Assembly: GCF_036016755.1 (NCBI RefSeq)
Contig: NZ_JAYXIH010000004.1
Span: forward strand, 119,743-183,742
Source: Aurantimonas coralicida_A
GTDB taxonomy: Bacteria; Pseudomonadota; Alphaproteobacteria; Rhizobiales; Rhizobiaceae
Length of the DNA stretch: 64,000 nucleotides
Reading direction: 5' to 3'
Shown: positions 8,521-17,208 of the stretch, piece after piece
Numbering within the stretch: the stretch's first letter is position 1
How the letters are laid out: each line of letters begins with the position of its first letter
Program-made: the position numbers and the translations under genes
The notes under the pieces: generated by a model
Database searches by the model: none
What the model was told of the DNA's origin: nothing
What the model saw: the letters and a program-made list of their open reading frames with translations, nothing else

Positions 8521-9219
8521 TTAGTCGATGCATTCGAAAAGCGAAGCAAGCCGGGCATCGGAAGAAATTATCGCATCGCGGCGAAGCACGGGCGACAGCG
8601 CCTCGGCGATTCGCCGCGACAGAGTGAGAATGGCGGGCATCGGTTGGAACAGCGTCGGCAGCCGCTCCGCGAGCCCGCAAAATGCTTCCGCCTGCCCCGC
8701 CGAAAGCACGAATACGGCGTCCGGCGCCGCGCCGCCGAGCACGGAAGCGACCGCCGCTTCGTCCGGTGCGAGCCGGATCATCTCATAGACCTCCCAGACG
8801 GCGTAGGGGATCGCCGCCGCGTCGAATGCCTCCTCCAGCGTGCCGGTCCGCGTTTTGCCCGCAGCGTAAAGCAGCGCGGTCTCGACGGAAAGACCGGCGG
8901 CATCGGCGAGGCGTGCGATGTCGGGCGCTGTCCCGCCGGCAACCCGCACGTCTGGAAAGCCCGCCCCGCGCGCCGCCTTGCCAGTTCGCTCGCCGACCGC
9001 GAAGACCGGCCGCGGATCGGCGGGAAAATGCCGGGCGAGGGCCGGCACGGCCCGGGCGCTGGTGACGGCGTAGCCGGCGAACGCTCCCTGCGGCGGCTCT
9101 TGGTCGAGCGGTCGCGCCGCTTCCAGCGGCAGGATCAGCGGCTGGTGGCCCCGCGCTTCGAGCGCTTCGGCGGTGCGCCTCGCTTCGTCGCGCTCGCGCA
9201 GGATCAGGACGCGCGCCAT
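8521..9219 (-). CDS. hemD: Uroporphyrinogen-III synthase
   Basis: The start at 9219 (MARVLILRERDEARRTAEAL) gives 232 aa, the normal length. The sequence is divergent, as HemD always is, but keeps the two-lobe pattern: the first domain has YAVTSARAVPALA, the linker has VFAVGERTGKAARGAG, and the second domain has LLYAAGKTRTGTLEEAF and DAVFVLSAGQAEAF. It cyclises hydroxymethylbilane to uroporphyrinogen III, the common precursor of heme, siroheme and cobalamin. It lies 28 bases after hemC, which strongly supports the call. Confidence 0.88.
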   Translation of the reverse strand: MARVLILRERDEARRTAEALEARGHQPLILPLEAARPLDQEPPQGAFAGYAVTSARAVPALARHFPADPRPVFAVGERTGKAARGAGFPDVRVAGGTAPDIARLADAAGLSVETALLYAAGKTRTGTLEEAFDAAAIPYAVWEVYEMIRLAPDEAAVASVLGGAAPDAVFVLSAGQAEAFCGLAERLPTLFQPMPAILTLSRRIAEALSPVLRRDAIISSDARLASLFECID

Positions 9220-9247
9220 CGCGGACCTTGCGTTCGCTCGCGGCCGT

Positions 9248-10186
9248 TCACGTCGCCCAGCCGTCGAAGAAACCGGGTCCAGCCGCCTCAAGGACGTCGC
9301 GCCCGGCCAGCCGCCCGATGGCCTCGGCATCCGCAACGACGCCGCTGCGCCGGGTTTCGTGCATCCCGACGCCATCCGGCGTCAGGATCATGCCGTGCAG
9401 GGTCAGCGTGCCGTCGTCATGGCGCGTCGCATGCGCGGCGATCGGCGTCCGGCAGGAACCGTCGAGTTCGGCGAGGAAGGCGCGTTCGGCGGTCAATGCG
9501 TCGGTCGTCTCGGCATGCGCGATCGCCGCGACCAGCGTGTCGATCCTTGCATCGCCGATCCGGCTTTCGATGCAGATCGCGCCCTGACCCGGCGCCGGCG
9601 GAAACGCCGCGACGTCGAGAATGTCGGTGGCGACGTCGCTCATGTCCATGCGGTTGAGGCCTGCCAGCGCCAGCAGCGTCGCGTCGACCTGGCCTTCCCC
9701 GAGCTTGCGCAGGCGGCTTTGGACGTTGCCGCGAAAATTGATGATGTTGAGGTCCGGCCGCAGCCGTTTCAGCAGCGCCTGGCGCCGCAGCGAGGCGGAG
9801 CCGACCGTCGCGCCCTGCGGCAGATCGGCGATCGTGCGGCCGCTTCGCCCGATGAAGGCGTCGCGCACGTCCTCACGCGGCAGGAACGCCGATATCCTCA
9901 GGCCGTCCGGAATCGCTGTCGCCATGTCCTTGGACGAATGGGCGGCGAGATCGATCCGATCCTCCAGCAGCGCGGCCTCGATCTCCTTGGTGAACAGGCC
10001 CTTGCCGCCGACCTCCGACAGCGGCCGATCGAGAATGCGATCGCCGGAGGTCGAAATCACCGCGATCGCGAAAGCGTCCTCGGGCAGATCATGGGCGGCC
10101 ATCAGCCGCGCCCGCACCTCGCTGGCCTGGGCCAACGCCAGTTGGCTGCCACGTGTCCCGATGCGGATAATGTCGTTCGTCCCCAT
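9248..10186 (-). CDS. hemC: Porphobilinogen deaminase (hydroxymethylbilane synthase)
   Basis: The start at 10186 (MGTNDIIRIGTRGSQLALAQ) gives 312 aa. Family motifs are GTRGSQLALAQA at the N terminus, KDMAT near residue 85, GSASLRRQALL, FRGNVQSRL, APGQGAICIE, and LDGSCRTPIAAHA, whose Cys carries the dipyrromethane cofactor. It joins four porphobilinogens into hydroxymethylbilane. It is the first gene of the minus-strand heme block and is transcribed away from tsaD across a 158-base shared promoter region. Confidence 0.97.
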   Translation of the reverse strand: MGTNDIIRIGTRGSQLALAQASEVRARLMAAHDLPEDAFAIAVISTSGDRILDRPLSEVGGKGLFTKEIEAALLEDRIDLAAHSSKDMATAIPDGLRISAFLPREDVRDAFIGRSGRTIADLPQGATVGSASLRRQALLKRLRPDLNIINFRGNVQSRLRKLGEGQVDATLLALAGLNRMDMSDVATDILDVAAFPPAPGQGAICIESRIGDARIDTLVAAIAHAETTDALTAERAFLAELDGSCRTPIAAHATRHDDGTLTLHGMILTPDGVGMHETRRSGVVADAEAIGRLAGRDVLEAAGPGFFDGWAT

Positions 10187-10345
10187 AGATGCCCCTGTCG
10201 TTGCATCGCCCCGGCGTCGGCCGGCATGATCGTGCCCTTGCATAGGGGATCGGTCCCGCCGAAATCAATGGCGGCGGCGAGCCGGCGGCGGCGCTCTTCC
10301 ATCTTGCGGCGAAGGCGGTAGAAGAACCGCTCGAAAGGAAGCTCC

Positions 10346-11434
10346 ATGACCGGCACGCTGATCCTCGGCATCGAGACGAGCTGCGACGAGACCGCCGCGT
10401 CCGTTGTCGGCCGCGACGCGTCGGGCGCACCGGTGATATTTTCGAATGTCGTTCTTTCCCAGGTCGAGGAGCACGCCGCGTTCGGCGGCGTCGTGCCGGA
10501 GATCGCCGCGCGTGCCCATGTCGAGGCACTCGATGGCATCGTCCGAGCGGCGATGGTGGATGCGAACACAGGCTTCGGCGATCTGTCCGCGGTCGCCGCC
10601 ACCGCCGGCCCCGGCCTGGTCGGCGGCCTGATCGTCGGTGCAATGACCGGCAAGGCGATCGCCGCGGCCACGGGCCTGCCCTTCATCGCGGTGAATCACC
10701 TCGAAGGTCACGCCCTCACCCCGCGCCTGACCGACCGCCTCGCCTACCCTTATCTCCTGCTGCTGGTCTCTGGCGGCCACAGCCAGATCGTCCTGGTCCG
10801 GGGATTGGGCGATTACGAGCGGTGGGGAACGACGATCGACGACGCGCTCGGCGAGGCCTTCGACAAGACAGCGAAGCTGTTGCGGCTTCCCCATCCCGGC
10901 GGCCCGAATGTCGAGCGGACGGCCGAAGGCGGCGACCCGAAGCGATTCGCCTTGCCCCGACCGCTGAAGGGCGAAGCCCGGCTCGACTTTTCCTTCTCCG
11001 GCCTCAAGACCGCGGTGCGGCTCGCCGCCGAGGCTGCCTCGCCCCTGTCGAGCAAGGACGTCGCCGATCTCTGCGCCAGCTTCCAGGCGGCCGCCGCCGA
11101 CAGTCTCGGCGATCGCATTGGCCGGGCGCTGGCACGGTTTCGCGAAAGCTTTCCAGAGCTTGCCAATCCCGTCCTCGCGGTGGCCGGCGGCGTCGCGGCC
11201 AATCGCACGATCCGCGCCGCGCTGGAGGCCGAAGCCGCCAAGGCGGGCGTCCGGCTGGTGGCGCCACCGCTGGCGCTGTGCACCGACAACGCCGCGATGA
11301 TCGCCTATGCCGGGCTGGAGCGCTTCGAGGCCGGGCTCCTCGACGGGCTCGACGCCCCGGTGCGTTCACGCTGGCCGCTCGACGAAAAGTCGCAGCCGAT
11401 GGTCGGCTTCGGCCGGCGCGGAGCCAAGGCATGA
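10346..11434 (+). CDS. tsaD: tRNA N6-threonylcarbamoyladenosine synthase subunit
   Basis: This 362-aa protein has the N-terminal nucleotide-binding motif ILGIETSCDETAASVV, the metal-binding NHLEGH (His118, His122), LLLVSGGHSQIV, the DDALGEAFDK segment, and VAGGVAANRTIR plus PPLALCTDNAAMIAYAG at the C terminus. It transfers threonylcarbamoyl to A37 of ANN-decoding tRNAs together with TsaB and TsaE, which are not in this window. AAGGAAG lies a few bases before the ATG. It overlaps gpsA by four bases (ATGA). Confidence 0.97.
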   Translation: MTGTLILGIETSCDETAASVVGRDASGAPVIFSNVVLSQVEEHAAFGGVVPEIAARAHVEALDGIVRAAMVDANTGFGDLSAVAATAGPGLVGGLIVGAMTGKAIAAATGLPFIAVNHLEGHALTPRLTDRLAYPYLLLLVSGGHSQIVLVRGLGDYERWGTTIDDALGEAFDKTAKLLRLPHPGGPNVERTAEGGDPKRFALPRPLKGEARLDFSFSGLKTAVRLAAEAASPLSSKDVADLCASFQAAAADSLGDRIGRALARFRESFPELANPVLAVAGGVAANRTIRAALEAEAAKAGVRLVAPPLALCTDNAAMIAYAGLERFEAGLLDGLDAPVRSRWPLDEKSQPMVGFGRRGAKA

Positions 11435-12411
11435 CGCGCTTCGCGATCGTCGGCGGCGGCGCCTGGGGCACGGCGCTCGGTTGTCTCTACGCTCGCGCCG
11501 GGCATCGCACGATGCTTTATGCCCGCGACGCTGAGACCGTGGCTGCTATCAACCGCGCGCATCGCAACGCACGCTATCTGCCGGATATCGGCCTCCCCGA
11601 CAGCCTCGCCGCGACCAGCGACCCGGTCGAGGCGCTCGCCGGCGCCGACATCGTGCTCTTCGTCGTCCCGGCCCAGTCGCTGAGCGCCGCTACGGCCGAA
11701 CTGGGTGGCCTGGTTCCGCCCGATGCGCTGGCCGTGCTGTGCGCCAAGGGCATCGAGCGCAGCACCGGCCGCTTCGCCTCGCAAATCTTCGCGCAAGCCC
11801 AGCCCGCCCAGCCGCTCGCGGTGCTCTCCGGCCCGAGCTTCGCCGCCGATGTCGCGCGCGGCCTGCCGACGGCCGTCACCATCGCCGCCGGCGAGCCTGC
11901 CCTCGCCGACCGCGCCGCGCGGCTTCTGTCGACCGAGACCTTCCGCTGCTATGCCGCCAGCGACGTCGTCGGCGTCGAGGCCGGTGGCGCGTTGAAGAAC
12001 GTCATGGCGCTCGCCGCCGGCGCGGTGGTCGGTCGCGGCCTCGGCGCCTCGGCCCAGGCCGCGATCATCACCCGCGGCTTCGTCGAGCTGCGCCGCCTCG
12101 GCGCCGCGCTCGGTGGCCAGCCGGAGACGCTGATGGGCCTGTCCGGTCTCGGCGATCTGGTACTGACCTGCTCCAGCCCGCAATCGCGCAACTTCGCCTA
12201 TGGAATGGCGCTTGGCCGGGGCGACGACCGCTCCGGGCTGAAGCTCGCCGAAGGCGTCTTCACCGCCGAAATCGCCGCCCGCCTGGCGCGCGACCTTGGC
12301 ATCGACGCACCGATCATCGCGACCGTCGCGGCGATCCTGACCGGGGATCTCGATGTCGACGCCGCCGTGCAGTCGCTGCTCGCGCGGCCGTTGAAACGCG
12401 AATTCGATTGA
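11431..12411 (+). CDS. gpsA: Glycerol-3-phosphate dehydrogenase [NAD(P)+]
   Basis: This 326-aa protein has the Rossmann motif GGGAWGTALG at residues 8-17, VLSGPSFAADVARGLPTAVT, the catalytic-region EAGGALKNVMALAAG, and LMGLSGLGDLVLTCSSPQSRN. It reduces dihydroxyacetone phosphate to sn-glycerol-3-phosphate for phospholipid synthesis in the cytoplasm. The ATG lies inside the tsaD stop (ATGA), so the two genes are translationally coupled, the usual alphaproteobacterial arrangement. Confidence 0.97.
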   Translation: MTRFAIVGGGAWGTALGCLYARAGHRTMLYARDAETVAAINRAHRNARYLPDIGLPDSLAATSDPVEALAGADIVLFVVPAQSLSAATAELGGLVPPDALAVLCAKGIERSTGRFASQIFAQAQPAQPLAVLSGPSFAADVARGLPTAVTIAAGEPALADRAARLLSTETFRCYAASDVVGVEAGGALKNVMALAAGAVVGRGLGASAQAAIITRGFVELRRLGAALGGQPETLMGLSGLGDLVLTCSSPQSRNFAYGMALGRGDDRSGLKLAEGVFTAEIAARLARDLGIDAPIIATVAAILTGDLDVDAAVQSLLARPLKREFD

Positions 12412-12490
12412 ATCAGACGCCGAGACCCTTACCCTTCGCCGCATTCGCCAGCTCGGATCAACTCAACCCACGCCGATCACAGGATTTTCC

Positions 12491-12781
12491 ATGCTCTACG
12501 CCCTTCTTTGCGACGACAAGCCGGATTCGCTGCAGCTGCGCCTCGACAACCGCTCGGCGCATCTGGAATTTCTGAACGGCCTCGGCGACGCGCTGAAATT
12601 CGCCGGTCCGTTCCTCGACGGGAATGAAAAGCCCTGCGGCAGCCTCGTCGTCATCGAGGCGGACAGTCTGGGCGCGGCCCAGTCGATCGCCGCCGAAGAC
12701 CCCTATGCCAAGGCCGGGCTGTTCGACAATGTCGCGGTTCGCCCCTGGAACTGGGCGATCAAGAACCCGGCTGCGGCTTAA
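12491..12781 (+). CDS. YciI family protein
   Basis: This 96-aa protein begins MLYALLCDDKPDSLQLRL and contains HLEFLNGLGDALKFAGPFLD and the conserved A-E-D-P-Y-A-K-A-G-L-F motif, with the His and Asp residues proposed as active site in the YciI/dimeric ferredoxin-like fold. The biochemical role is not established for the family. It lies 79 bases after gpsA and 12 bases before the EVE gene, the usual order in rhizobia. Confidence 0.92.
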   Translation: MLYALLCDDKPDSLQLRLDNRSAHLEFLNGLGDALKFAGPFLDGNEKPCGSLVVIEADSLGAAQSIAAEDPYAKAGLFDNVAVRPWNWAIKNPAAA

Positions 12782-12793
12782 GGCGAGGCGGAC

Positions 12794-13231
12794 ATGCGTT
12801 ATTGGCTGTTCAAATCCGAGCCCAACAAATGGTCCTTCGACCACCAGAAAAAGGTCGGCGCCAAGGGCCAGGAATGGGACGGGGTCCGCAGTTACCAGGC
12901 CCGCAACTTCATGCGCGACATGGAGATCGGCGACCGCGGCTTCTTCTACCATTCCAACGAGGGCAAGGAGGTCGTCGGCATCGTCGAGATCATCGCCGAG
13001 GCCCATCCGGACTCCACCGCCAAGGATGGAAAATGGGAGTGCGTCGACATCAAGGCGCTCATGGACATGCCCCAGCCCGTCACGCTGGACGCCGTCAAGG
13101 CGGAGCCGAAGCTGACAGACATGGTGCTGGTCAACAATTCGCGGCTCTCCGTCCAGCCGGTCGAGCCATCGGAGTTCCGGCTGATCTGCGAGATGGGCGG
13201 GCTCGATCCCGACACCGCGATGACGGGCTGA
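12794..13231 (+). CDS. EVE domain protein (thymocyte nuclear protein 1-like)
   Basis: This 145-aa protein consists of one EVE (PUA-like) domain. It opens with WLFKSEPNKWSFDHQ, then W-D-G-V-R-S-Y-Q-A-R-N-F-M-R-D-M, GDRGFFYHSNEGKEVVGIVEI, and WECVDIKALMDMPQPVTL. The aromatic cage typical of EVE domains that recognise modified bases is visible in the first half. In bacteria such proteins are proposed to bind modified DNA or RNA. It sits in a run with YciI and a methyltransferase. Confidence 0.92.
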   Translation: MRYWLFKSEPNKWSFDHQKKVGAKGQEWDGVRSYQARNFMRDMEIGDRGFFYHSNEGKEVVGIVEIIAEAHPDSTAKDGKWECVDIKALMDMPQPVTLDAVKAEPKLTDMVLVNNSRLSVQPVEPSEFRLICEMGGLDPDTAMTG

Positions 13232-13253
13232 GCTGCGGTCGCGGGGCTCCAAA

Positions 13254-13916
13254 ATGCTGAAGCCCGACGATCGCGATTTCGAAGTCTTCGTCCTCGCCAA
13301 CACGGCGGTGTTTTGCCCGCCGCATGTGCCGGAAATCCGGCTGCGGCTGGCCGACGAGGCGCATGACCTCTGGCTGAAGACCGAGGAAGAACTCGAGGCA
13401 ATCTGCCTGTCGCCGCCGTTCTGGGCGTTTGCCTGGGCCGGCGGCCAGGCGCTCGCCCGCTTCCTCCTCGACCATCCCGAGCAGATCGCCGGGCGCCGGG
13501 TCGTCGACTTCGCCACCGGTTCCGGCCTCGTCGCCATCGCCGCCGCCAAGGCCGGCGCGGCCAACGTTACGGCGATCGACGTGGATCCCTTCTGCCGCAG
13601 CGCCGTTCGGCTCAACGCCGCGCTCAACGGCGTCGACCTTCCCTTCGACGATAGCGACCCCGTCGGTAGGCCGCTCGACGCGGACATCCTGCTCGCCGGG
13701 GACGTCTTCTACGACGCCGCCATGGCCGCCGCCGTGGTGCCCTGGTTCGATCGTCTCGCTCGCGACGGCCTCACCGTCCTCGTCGGCGATCCGGGCCGCG
13801 CCTATCTGCCGGCCGATCGCGTCGAACACCTCGCGCGTTACGAGGTGCCGGTCACCCGCGCTCTGGAGGACGCCGAGGTCAAGCGCACCACCGTCTGGCG
13901 GTGGCGCGCGGGCTGA
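13254..13916 (+). CDS. Class I SAM-dependent methyltransferase (ETFB lysine methyltransferase-like)
   Basis: This 220-aa protein has the lead-in ANTAVFCPPHVPEIRLRLAD and then LSPPFWAFAWAGGQALAR, a motif characteristic of the METTL20/PrmA-like group. SAM motif I is VVDFATGSGLVAIAAAKAG, with acidic motif II AIDVDPF and motif IV ILLAGDVFYD. Related enzymes methylate lysines of electron-transfer flavoprotein beta or ribosomal protein L11. It is the last gene of the tsaD-to-methyltransferase run and faces an L,D-transpeptidase. Confidence 0.85.
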   Translation: MLKPDDRDFEVFVLANTAVFCPPHVPEIRLRLADEAHDLWLKTEEELEAICLSPPFWAFAWAGGQALARFLLDHPEQIAGRRVVDFATGSGLVAIAAAKAGAANVTAIDVDPFCRSAVRLNAALNGVDLPFDDSDPVGRPLDADILLAGDVFYDAAMAAAVVPWFDRLARDGLTVLVGDPGRAYLPADRVEHLARYEVPVTRALEDAEVKRTTVWRWRAG

Positions 13917-13950
13917 CGAAACAGGCGCCGGGCGCCGACGCCGCGCCCTT

Positions 13951-13999
13951 CTCCCTCATCCCGAGGTACGAGCGAGGCAAGCCTCAAAGGGCGAGGGAG
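13951..13999. repeat. REP-like imperfect palindrome
   Basis: An imperfect inverted repeat opens with CTCCCTCATCCCGAGG and closes with CCTCAAAGGGCGAGGGAG. It resembles the extragenic palindromes with CCTCATCC and GGATGAGG ends that are dispersed in many Hyphomicrobiales genomes. It lies between two convergent genes (methyltransferase and L,D-transpeptidase) and could also act as a terminator in either direction. I saw no second copy in the window. Confidence 0.6.
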
Positions 14000-14024
14000 A
14001 CGCCGACAGTCATCGGTCTCGCGC

Positions 14025-14555
14025 TCAACGCGTGACGATCAACCGCGTCCCGGGCCCCAGCAGCGGCGCAAGCCGCAGCATGTCCCTCGGCGCCACCGCG
14101 ACGCAGCCTTCGGTCGGCGGGAAGCCTTCCCTGGCGATGTGGAGAAAGATCGCACTGCCGCGGTGACGGGCGCGGGTGCTGATGTTCCAGTCGAGCACCA
14201 CGACGAAATCGTAGAGCCGATCGGCCCGGGCGAGGCTTTCGGCGCTTGCGGAAAACGGCGAGCGGACATGGCGGTTGTAGGCGGGATGGGTCGGCGCGTC
14301 GCACCACAGATCGACCCCCGATCGCACACCGCGAATCGGCAATCGCGCCGCCGGCCGCGCCATCCGGCCTTGCCGATGCCAAGCCGACAGCAGCCGCATC
14401 GAGGCCACGGGGGTGGCGCCGTCGCCCTCGCGTTTGAAGATCGTCGTGCCGGTCCGGCCCAGCGCGCAGGGAATGCGCAGGGAGCCGGCCGCGAGAATAC
14501 CGCGCGTTCCCGATCCGGGGGCCCGGCGGACCGCGATCACACTATTTTTTCCCAT
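14025..14555 (-). CDS. L,D-transpeptidase family (YkuD domain) protein
   Basis: The start at 14555 (MGKNSVIAVRRAPG) gives 176 aa. The catalytic YkuD motif is HIAREGFPPTEGCVAV, with His and nucleophilic Cys in the expected H-x(n)-S/T-x-G-C arrangement (Thr in place of Ser). Upstream, GREGDGATP-like KREGDGATPVAS and the conserved YDFVVVLDWN are typical of the compact COG3786 group. No clear signal peptide is seen from this start. Such enzymes cross-link peptidoglycan or attach proteins to it. It is transcribed away from the response regulator. Confidence 0.85.
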   Translation of the reverse strand: MGKNSVIAVRRAPGSGTRGILAAGSLRIPCALGRTGTTIFKREGDGATPVASMRLLSAWHRQGRMARPAARLPIRGVRSGVDLWCDAPTHPAYNRHVRSPFSASAESLARADRLYDFVVVLDWNISTRARHRGSAIFLHIAREGFPPTEGCVAVAPRDMLRLAPLLGPGTRLIVTR

Positions 14556-14682
14556 GATTTGCCTTTTTTTCCTGACTTTCCTTGCAATCGGCCCATTTGT
14601 CGTCACGAATTGTTACAAGCTCGAATGTGCGCCGCCCTTTCTTACGGCCATCCTTGAGAAAAGAACCGAACGGCTGAATCGC

Positions 14683-15366
14683 ATGACCGCACGCAGCATC
14701 CTCATCGTCGACGACGACGACGACCTCCGGCAGACCCTCGCCGAGCAGCTTTCGCTGCATGAGGAGTTCGCCGTCCTGCAAGAGCCCACAGCGACGAAAG
14801 GAATCAATACGGCCAGAGCCGGATTGATCGATCTCGTAGTCATGGATGTCGGTCTGCCCGACATGGACGGACGCGAGGCCGTCAAGGTTCTGCGCAAGGG
14901 CGGCTTCAAGGCGCCGATCATCATCCTGACCGGCCAGGACACCGATTCCGACACGATTCTCGGGCTCGAAGCCGGCGCCAACGATTATGTCATCAAGCCC
15001 TTCCGTTTCGCGGTGCTGCTCGCCCGTATCCGCGCGCAATTGCGCCAGCACGAACAGAGCGAGGATGCCACCTTCCAGGTCGGTCCTTACGTTTTCAAGC
15101 CTAGCCAGAAACTGCTGCTCGACGAGAAGGGCGGCAAGATCCGCCTGACCGAGAAGGAGACGGCGATCATCCGCTATCTCTATCGCGCCGACCGCCGGGT
15201 CATCACGCGGGACGTTCTCCTGGAGGAGGTCTGGGGCTACAATTCGGGCGTCACCACCCATACGCTCGAAACCCATGTCTATCGCCTGCGCCAGAAGATC
15301 GAGCCCGATCCGTCAAACGCCCGGATACTGGTCACGGAGTCCGGCGGCTACAAGCTCGTCCCCTAA
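14683..15366 (+). CDS. OmpR/PhoB-family response regulator
   Basis: The ATG at 14683 (MTARSILIVDDDDDLRQTL) gives 227 aa. The receiver domain (1 to about 120) has acidic pocket Asp10-Asp12, phospho-acceptor Asp55 in VMDVGLPDMDG, switch Thr in ILTGQD, and Lys in YVIKPF. A winged-helix DNA-binding domain follows (about 128-227), with LLEEVWGYNSGVTTHTLETHVYRLRQKI. The sequence resembles the orphan-like regulator called CenR in some alphaproteobacteria, an envelope regulator, but I cannot confirm that by eye. No histidine kinase gene is adjacent. Confidence 0.9.
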   Translation: MTARSILIVDDDDDLRQTLAEQLSLHEEFAVLQEPTATKGINTARAGLIDLVVMDVGLPDMDGREAVKVLRKGGFKAPIIILTGQDTDSDTILGLEAGANDYVIKPFRFAVLLARIRAQLRQHEQSEDATFQVGPYVFKPSQKLLLDEKGGKIRLTEKETAIIRYLYRADRRVITRDVLLEEVWGYNSGVTTHTLETHVYRLRQKIEPDPSNARILVTESGGYKLVP

Positions 15367-15615
15367 GCCGCTTCAGCGATCTCGCAATGTCCCTCGTTTC
15401 TTCTTGTGCCGGGTCGAGGGGCATCGCCTCGCGCTATAGACTTGCGGTTTCGTTTCGCTTTCTCTCTACCCTTCATTAAAAGGCTCCGTTAACGGTGGCG
15501 CAGGAACAGCCGAGCGATCACGGCCAACCCGACCGCCGGGAAAAACCGCGCATCGGACGCTGGATCAAGGCCATCAAGGCCGCGACGCAGGCTAGGAAAA
15601 CGGTACTCCGACGAG
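15367..15615 (+). other. Intergenic region with a possible 43-codon GTG-start ORF
   Basis: No recognised RNA or protein family is seen here. A frame starting with GTG at 15495 codes 43 residues rich in Arg and Lys (RRWIKAIKAA-like core: GRWIKAIKAATQARK) and ends at 15626, overlapping the next gene by 11 bases. It could be a small coupled protein or chance. No clear terminator follows the response regulator. Confidence 0.25.
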
Positions 15616-16071
15616 ATGAGCCTTGAAAGCGACATCGCGATCCTTAGAAACGTGCCGCTGTTCGAAGGCTTGGCGAACGACCAATTGCGTCTCCTCGCCT
15701 TCGGGGCCGAGCGCCGGCGCCTGGCCGCCGGGGAAATCGTCTTTCGCCAGGATGCGCAGGCGGATGCCGGTTTCGTCATTGCCTCCGGCACTGTTGCGCT
15801 CGCTCGGCAAGGAGGCAGCCAACAGAAGATCGTCGGGGTGTATGGACCGGGGACGCTGCTCGGCGAACTCGCATTGATCACCGCGACCACCCGGCCTGCC
15901 AACGCCAAGGCGGAGACCGATTGCGAACTGCTCAGGATAACCCGGTCGCTGTTTCGGCGCATGCTGGAGGAATACCCCGAATACGCCGCCGGCCTGCATG
16001 AACGGCTGAAGGTTCAGTTCGCCGACATGACCCGGCAGATCCTCGCGCTCGAGGAACGGTTCTCAGGATAG
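15616..16071 (+). CDS. Cyclic nucleotide-binding domain protein (no DNA-binding domain)
   Basis: This 151-aa protein is a single cNMP-binding (Crp-like) beta-roll. Visible pieces are LRNVPLFEGLANDQLRLLAF, GEIVFRQDAQADAGFVIASGTVAL, and the phosphate-binding cassette region YGPGTLLGELALITATTRPANAKA. The C-terminal helix (about 120-151) is short and no helix-turn-helix follows, so it is not a Crp-type regulator. The family is regularly found between xthA and the response regulator in rhizobia. Ligand and target are unknown. Confidence 0.87.
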   Translation: MSLESDIAILRNVPLFEGLANDQLRLLAFGAERRRLAAGEIVFRQDAQADAGFVIASGTVALARQGGSQQKIVGVYGPGTLLGELALITATTRPANAKAETDCELLRITRSLFRRMLEEYPEYAAGLHERLKVQFADMTRQILALEERFSG

Positions 16072-16124
16072 ATGTCGCGGACCCTGCGAGACGATCGCCC
16101 GCCGCCGCATGGCCGAGCGATTTG

Positions 16125-16928
16125 TCACAACATGAAGGTCGCGGTCACCGGGACATGGTCCGACGGGCGCTCCCAGCCTCTCGCGTCGCTGAGCACATCG
16201 ATGGCGGAAAGCGCCGGCGCGAGATCGGCCGACCCCCAGACATGGTCGAGCCGCCGGCCGCGGTTCGACGTCGCCCAGTCCTTGGCGCGGTAGCTCCACC
16301 AGGTGAACACCGTCTCCTCCATCGGAATGTGATGGCGCATCAGGTCGATCCATTTGCCGTCGTCCCGCGCCCTGAGCAGCCCCTCGCATTCGATCGGCGT
16401 GTGCGACACCACCTTCAAAAGCTGCTTGTGCGACCACACGTCGGTCTCGAACGGCGCGATGTTGAGATCGCCGACAAGCAATGACGAGACGCCCGGCTCC
16501 GCCTCGGCGCCGATCAGCCGCATCTCCTCGATGAAATCGAGCTTGTGGCGGAATTTCGGATTGATCGCCGGATCCGGCTCGTCGCCGCCGGCGGGGACGT
16601 AGAAATTATGCACCCGCACGCGGCGCTCGCCGACCCTGAGCCGCGTCGACAGGTGCCTTGCGTCGCCGATGGCGCAAAAATCCTGCCGGACGATGTCGTC
16701 GAAAGGCTGTCTCGAGACGGTCGCGACGCCGTGATAGCCTTTCTGTCCGTGGATCGCGATGTGTTCATAACCGAGCGCCCGGAACGCCTTTTCGGGAAAC
16801 TGGTCGTTCGGGCATTTGGTTTCCTGCAGGCACAAGACGTCCGGCGCGGTCTCCGTCAGAAAGCGCTCGACCAGCGGCATGCGCAGCCGCACCGAGTTGA
16901 TGTTCCAGGTGGCGATCTTGAAGGACAT
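16125..16928 (-). CDS. xthA: Exodeoxyribonuclease III
   Basis: The start at 16928 (MSFKIATWNINSVRLRM) gives 267 aa. The endonuclease/exonuclease/phosphatase fold is complete: Asn in TWNINS, catalytic Glu in CLQETK, NFYVPAGGD, the D-L-N of GDLNIAPFETDVW, GRRLDHVW, and the terminal Asp-His pair in PSDHVPVTATF. It repairs abasic sites and degrades 3' ends in the cytoplasm. In relatives it normally stands next to lolA and ftsK; here about 3.4 kb separates them. Confidence 0.96.
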   Translation of the reverse strand: MSFKIATWNINSVRLRMPLVERFLTETAPDVLCLQETKCPNDQFPEKAFRALGYEHIAIHGQKGYHGVATVSRQPFDDIVRQDFCAIGDARHLSTRLRVGERRVRVHNFYVPAGGDEPDPAINPKFRHKLDFIEEMRLIGAEAEPGVSSLLVGDLNIAPFETDVWSHKQLLKVVSHTPIECEGLLRARDDGKWIDLMRHHIPMEETVFTWWSYRAKDWATSNRGRRLDHVWGSADLAPALSAIDVLSDARGWERPSDHVPVTATFML

Positions 16929-17208
16929 GGGCGGGGATTCCGGCTTGAAGGACGGAACGGGCATATGGGGCCGGTCGCCGGCTCGCAACCCTTGCCGACC
17001 GCGATTTGCCGCACTTGATGCGCGAAGCCGTTTCGCGAGTTGTCCGCTCCAACGCCGCAACTCATCCCGTGGGCCGCAGCGAGCCCCGATGCCGCGGGTG
17101 TTCAAGACCAGACAAGCCGCGGTGGAATTTGACGACGAAGGCAACCTGACCATAGGTTTGCCACATAATGACAGAAATGATCCAGTCTTTCTGAAAACGG
17201 ACCACGTA

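Noticed and set aside
15470..15500. Possible CtrA box (TTAA...TTAAC) upstream of the cyclic-nucleotide-domain gene
   Set aside because: The two TTAA halves are nine bases apart, not seven, so it does not fit the consensus.
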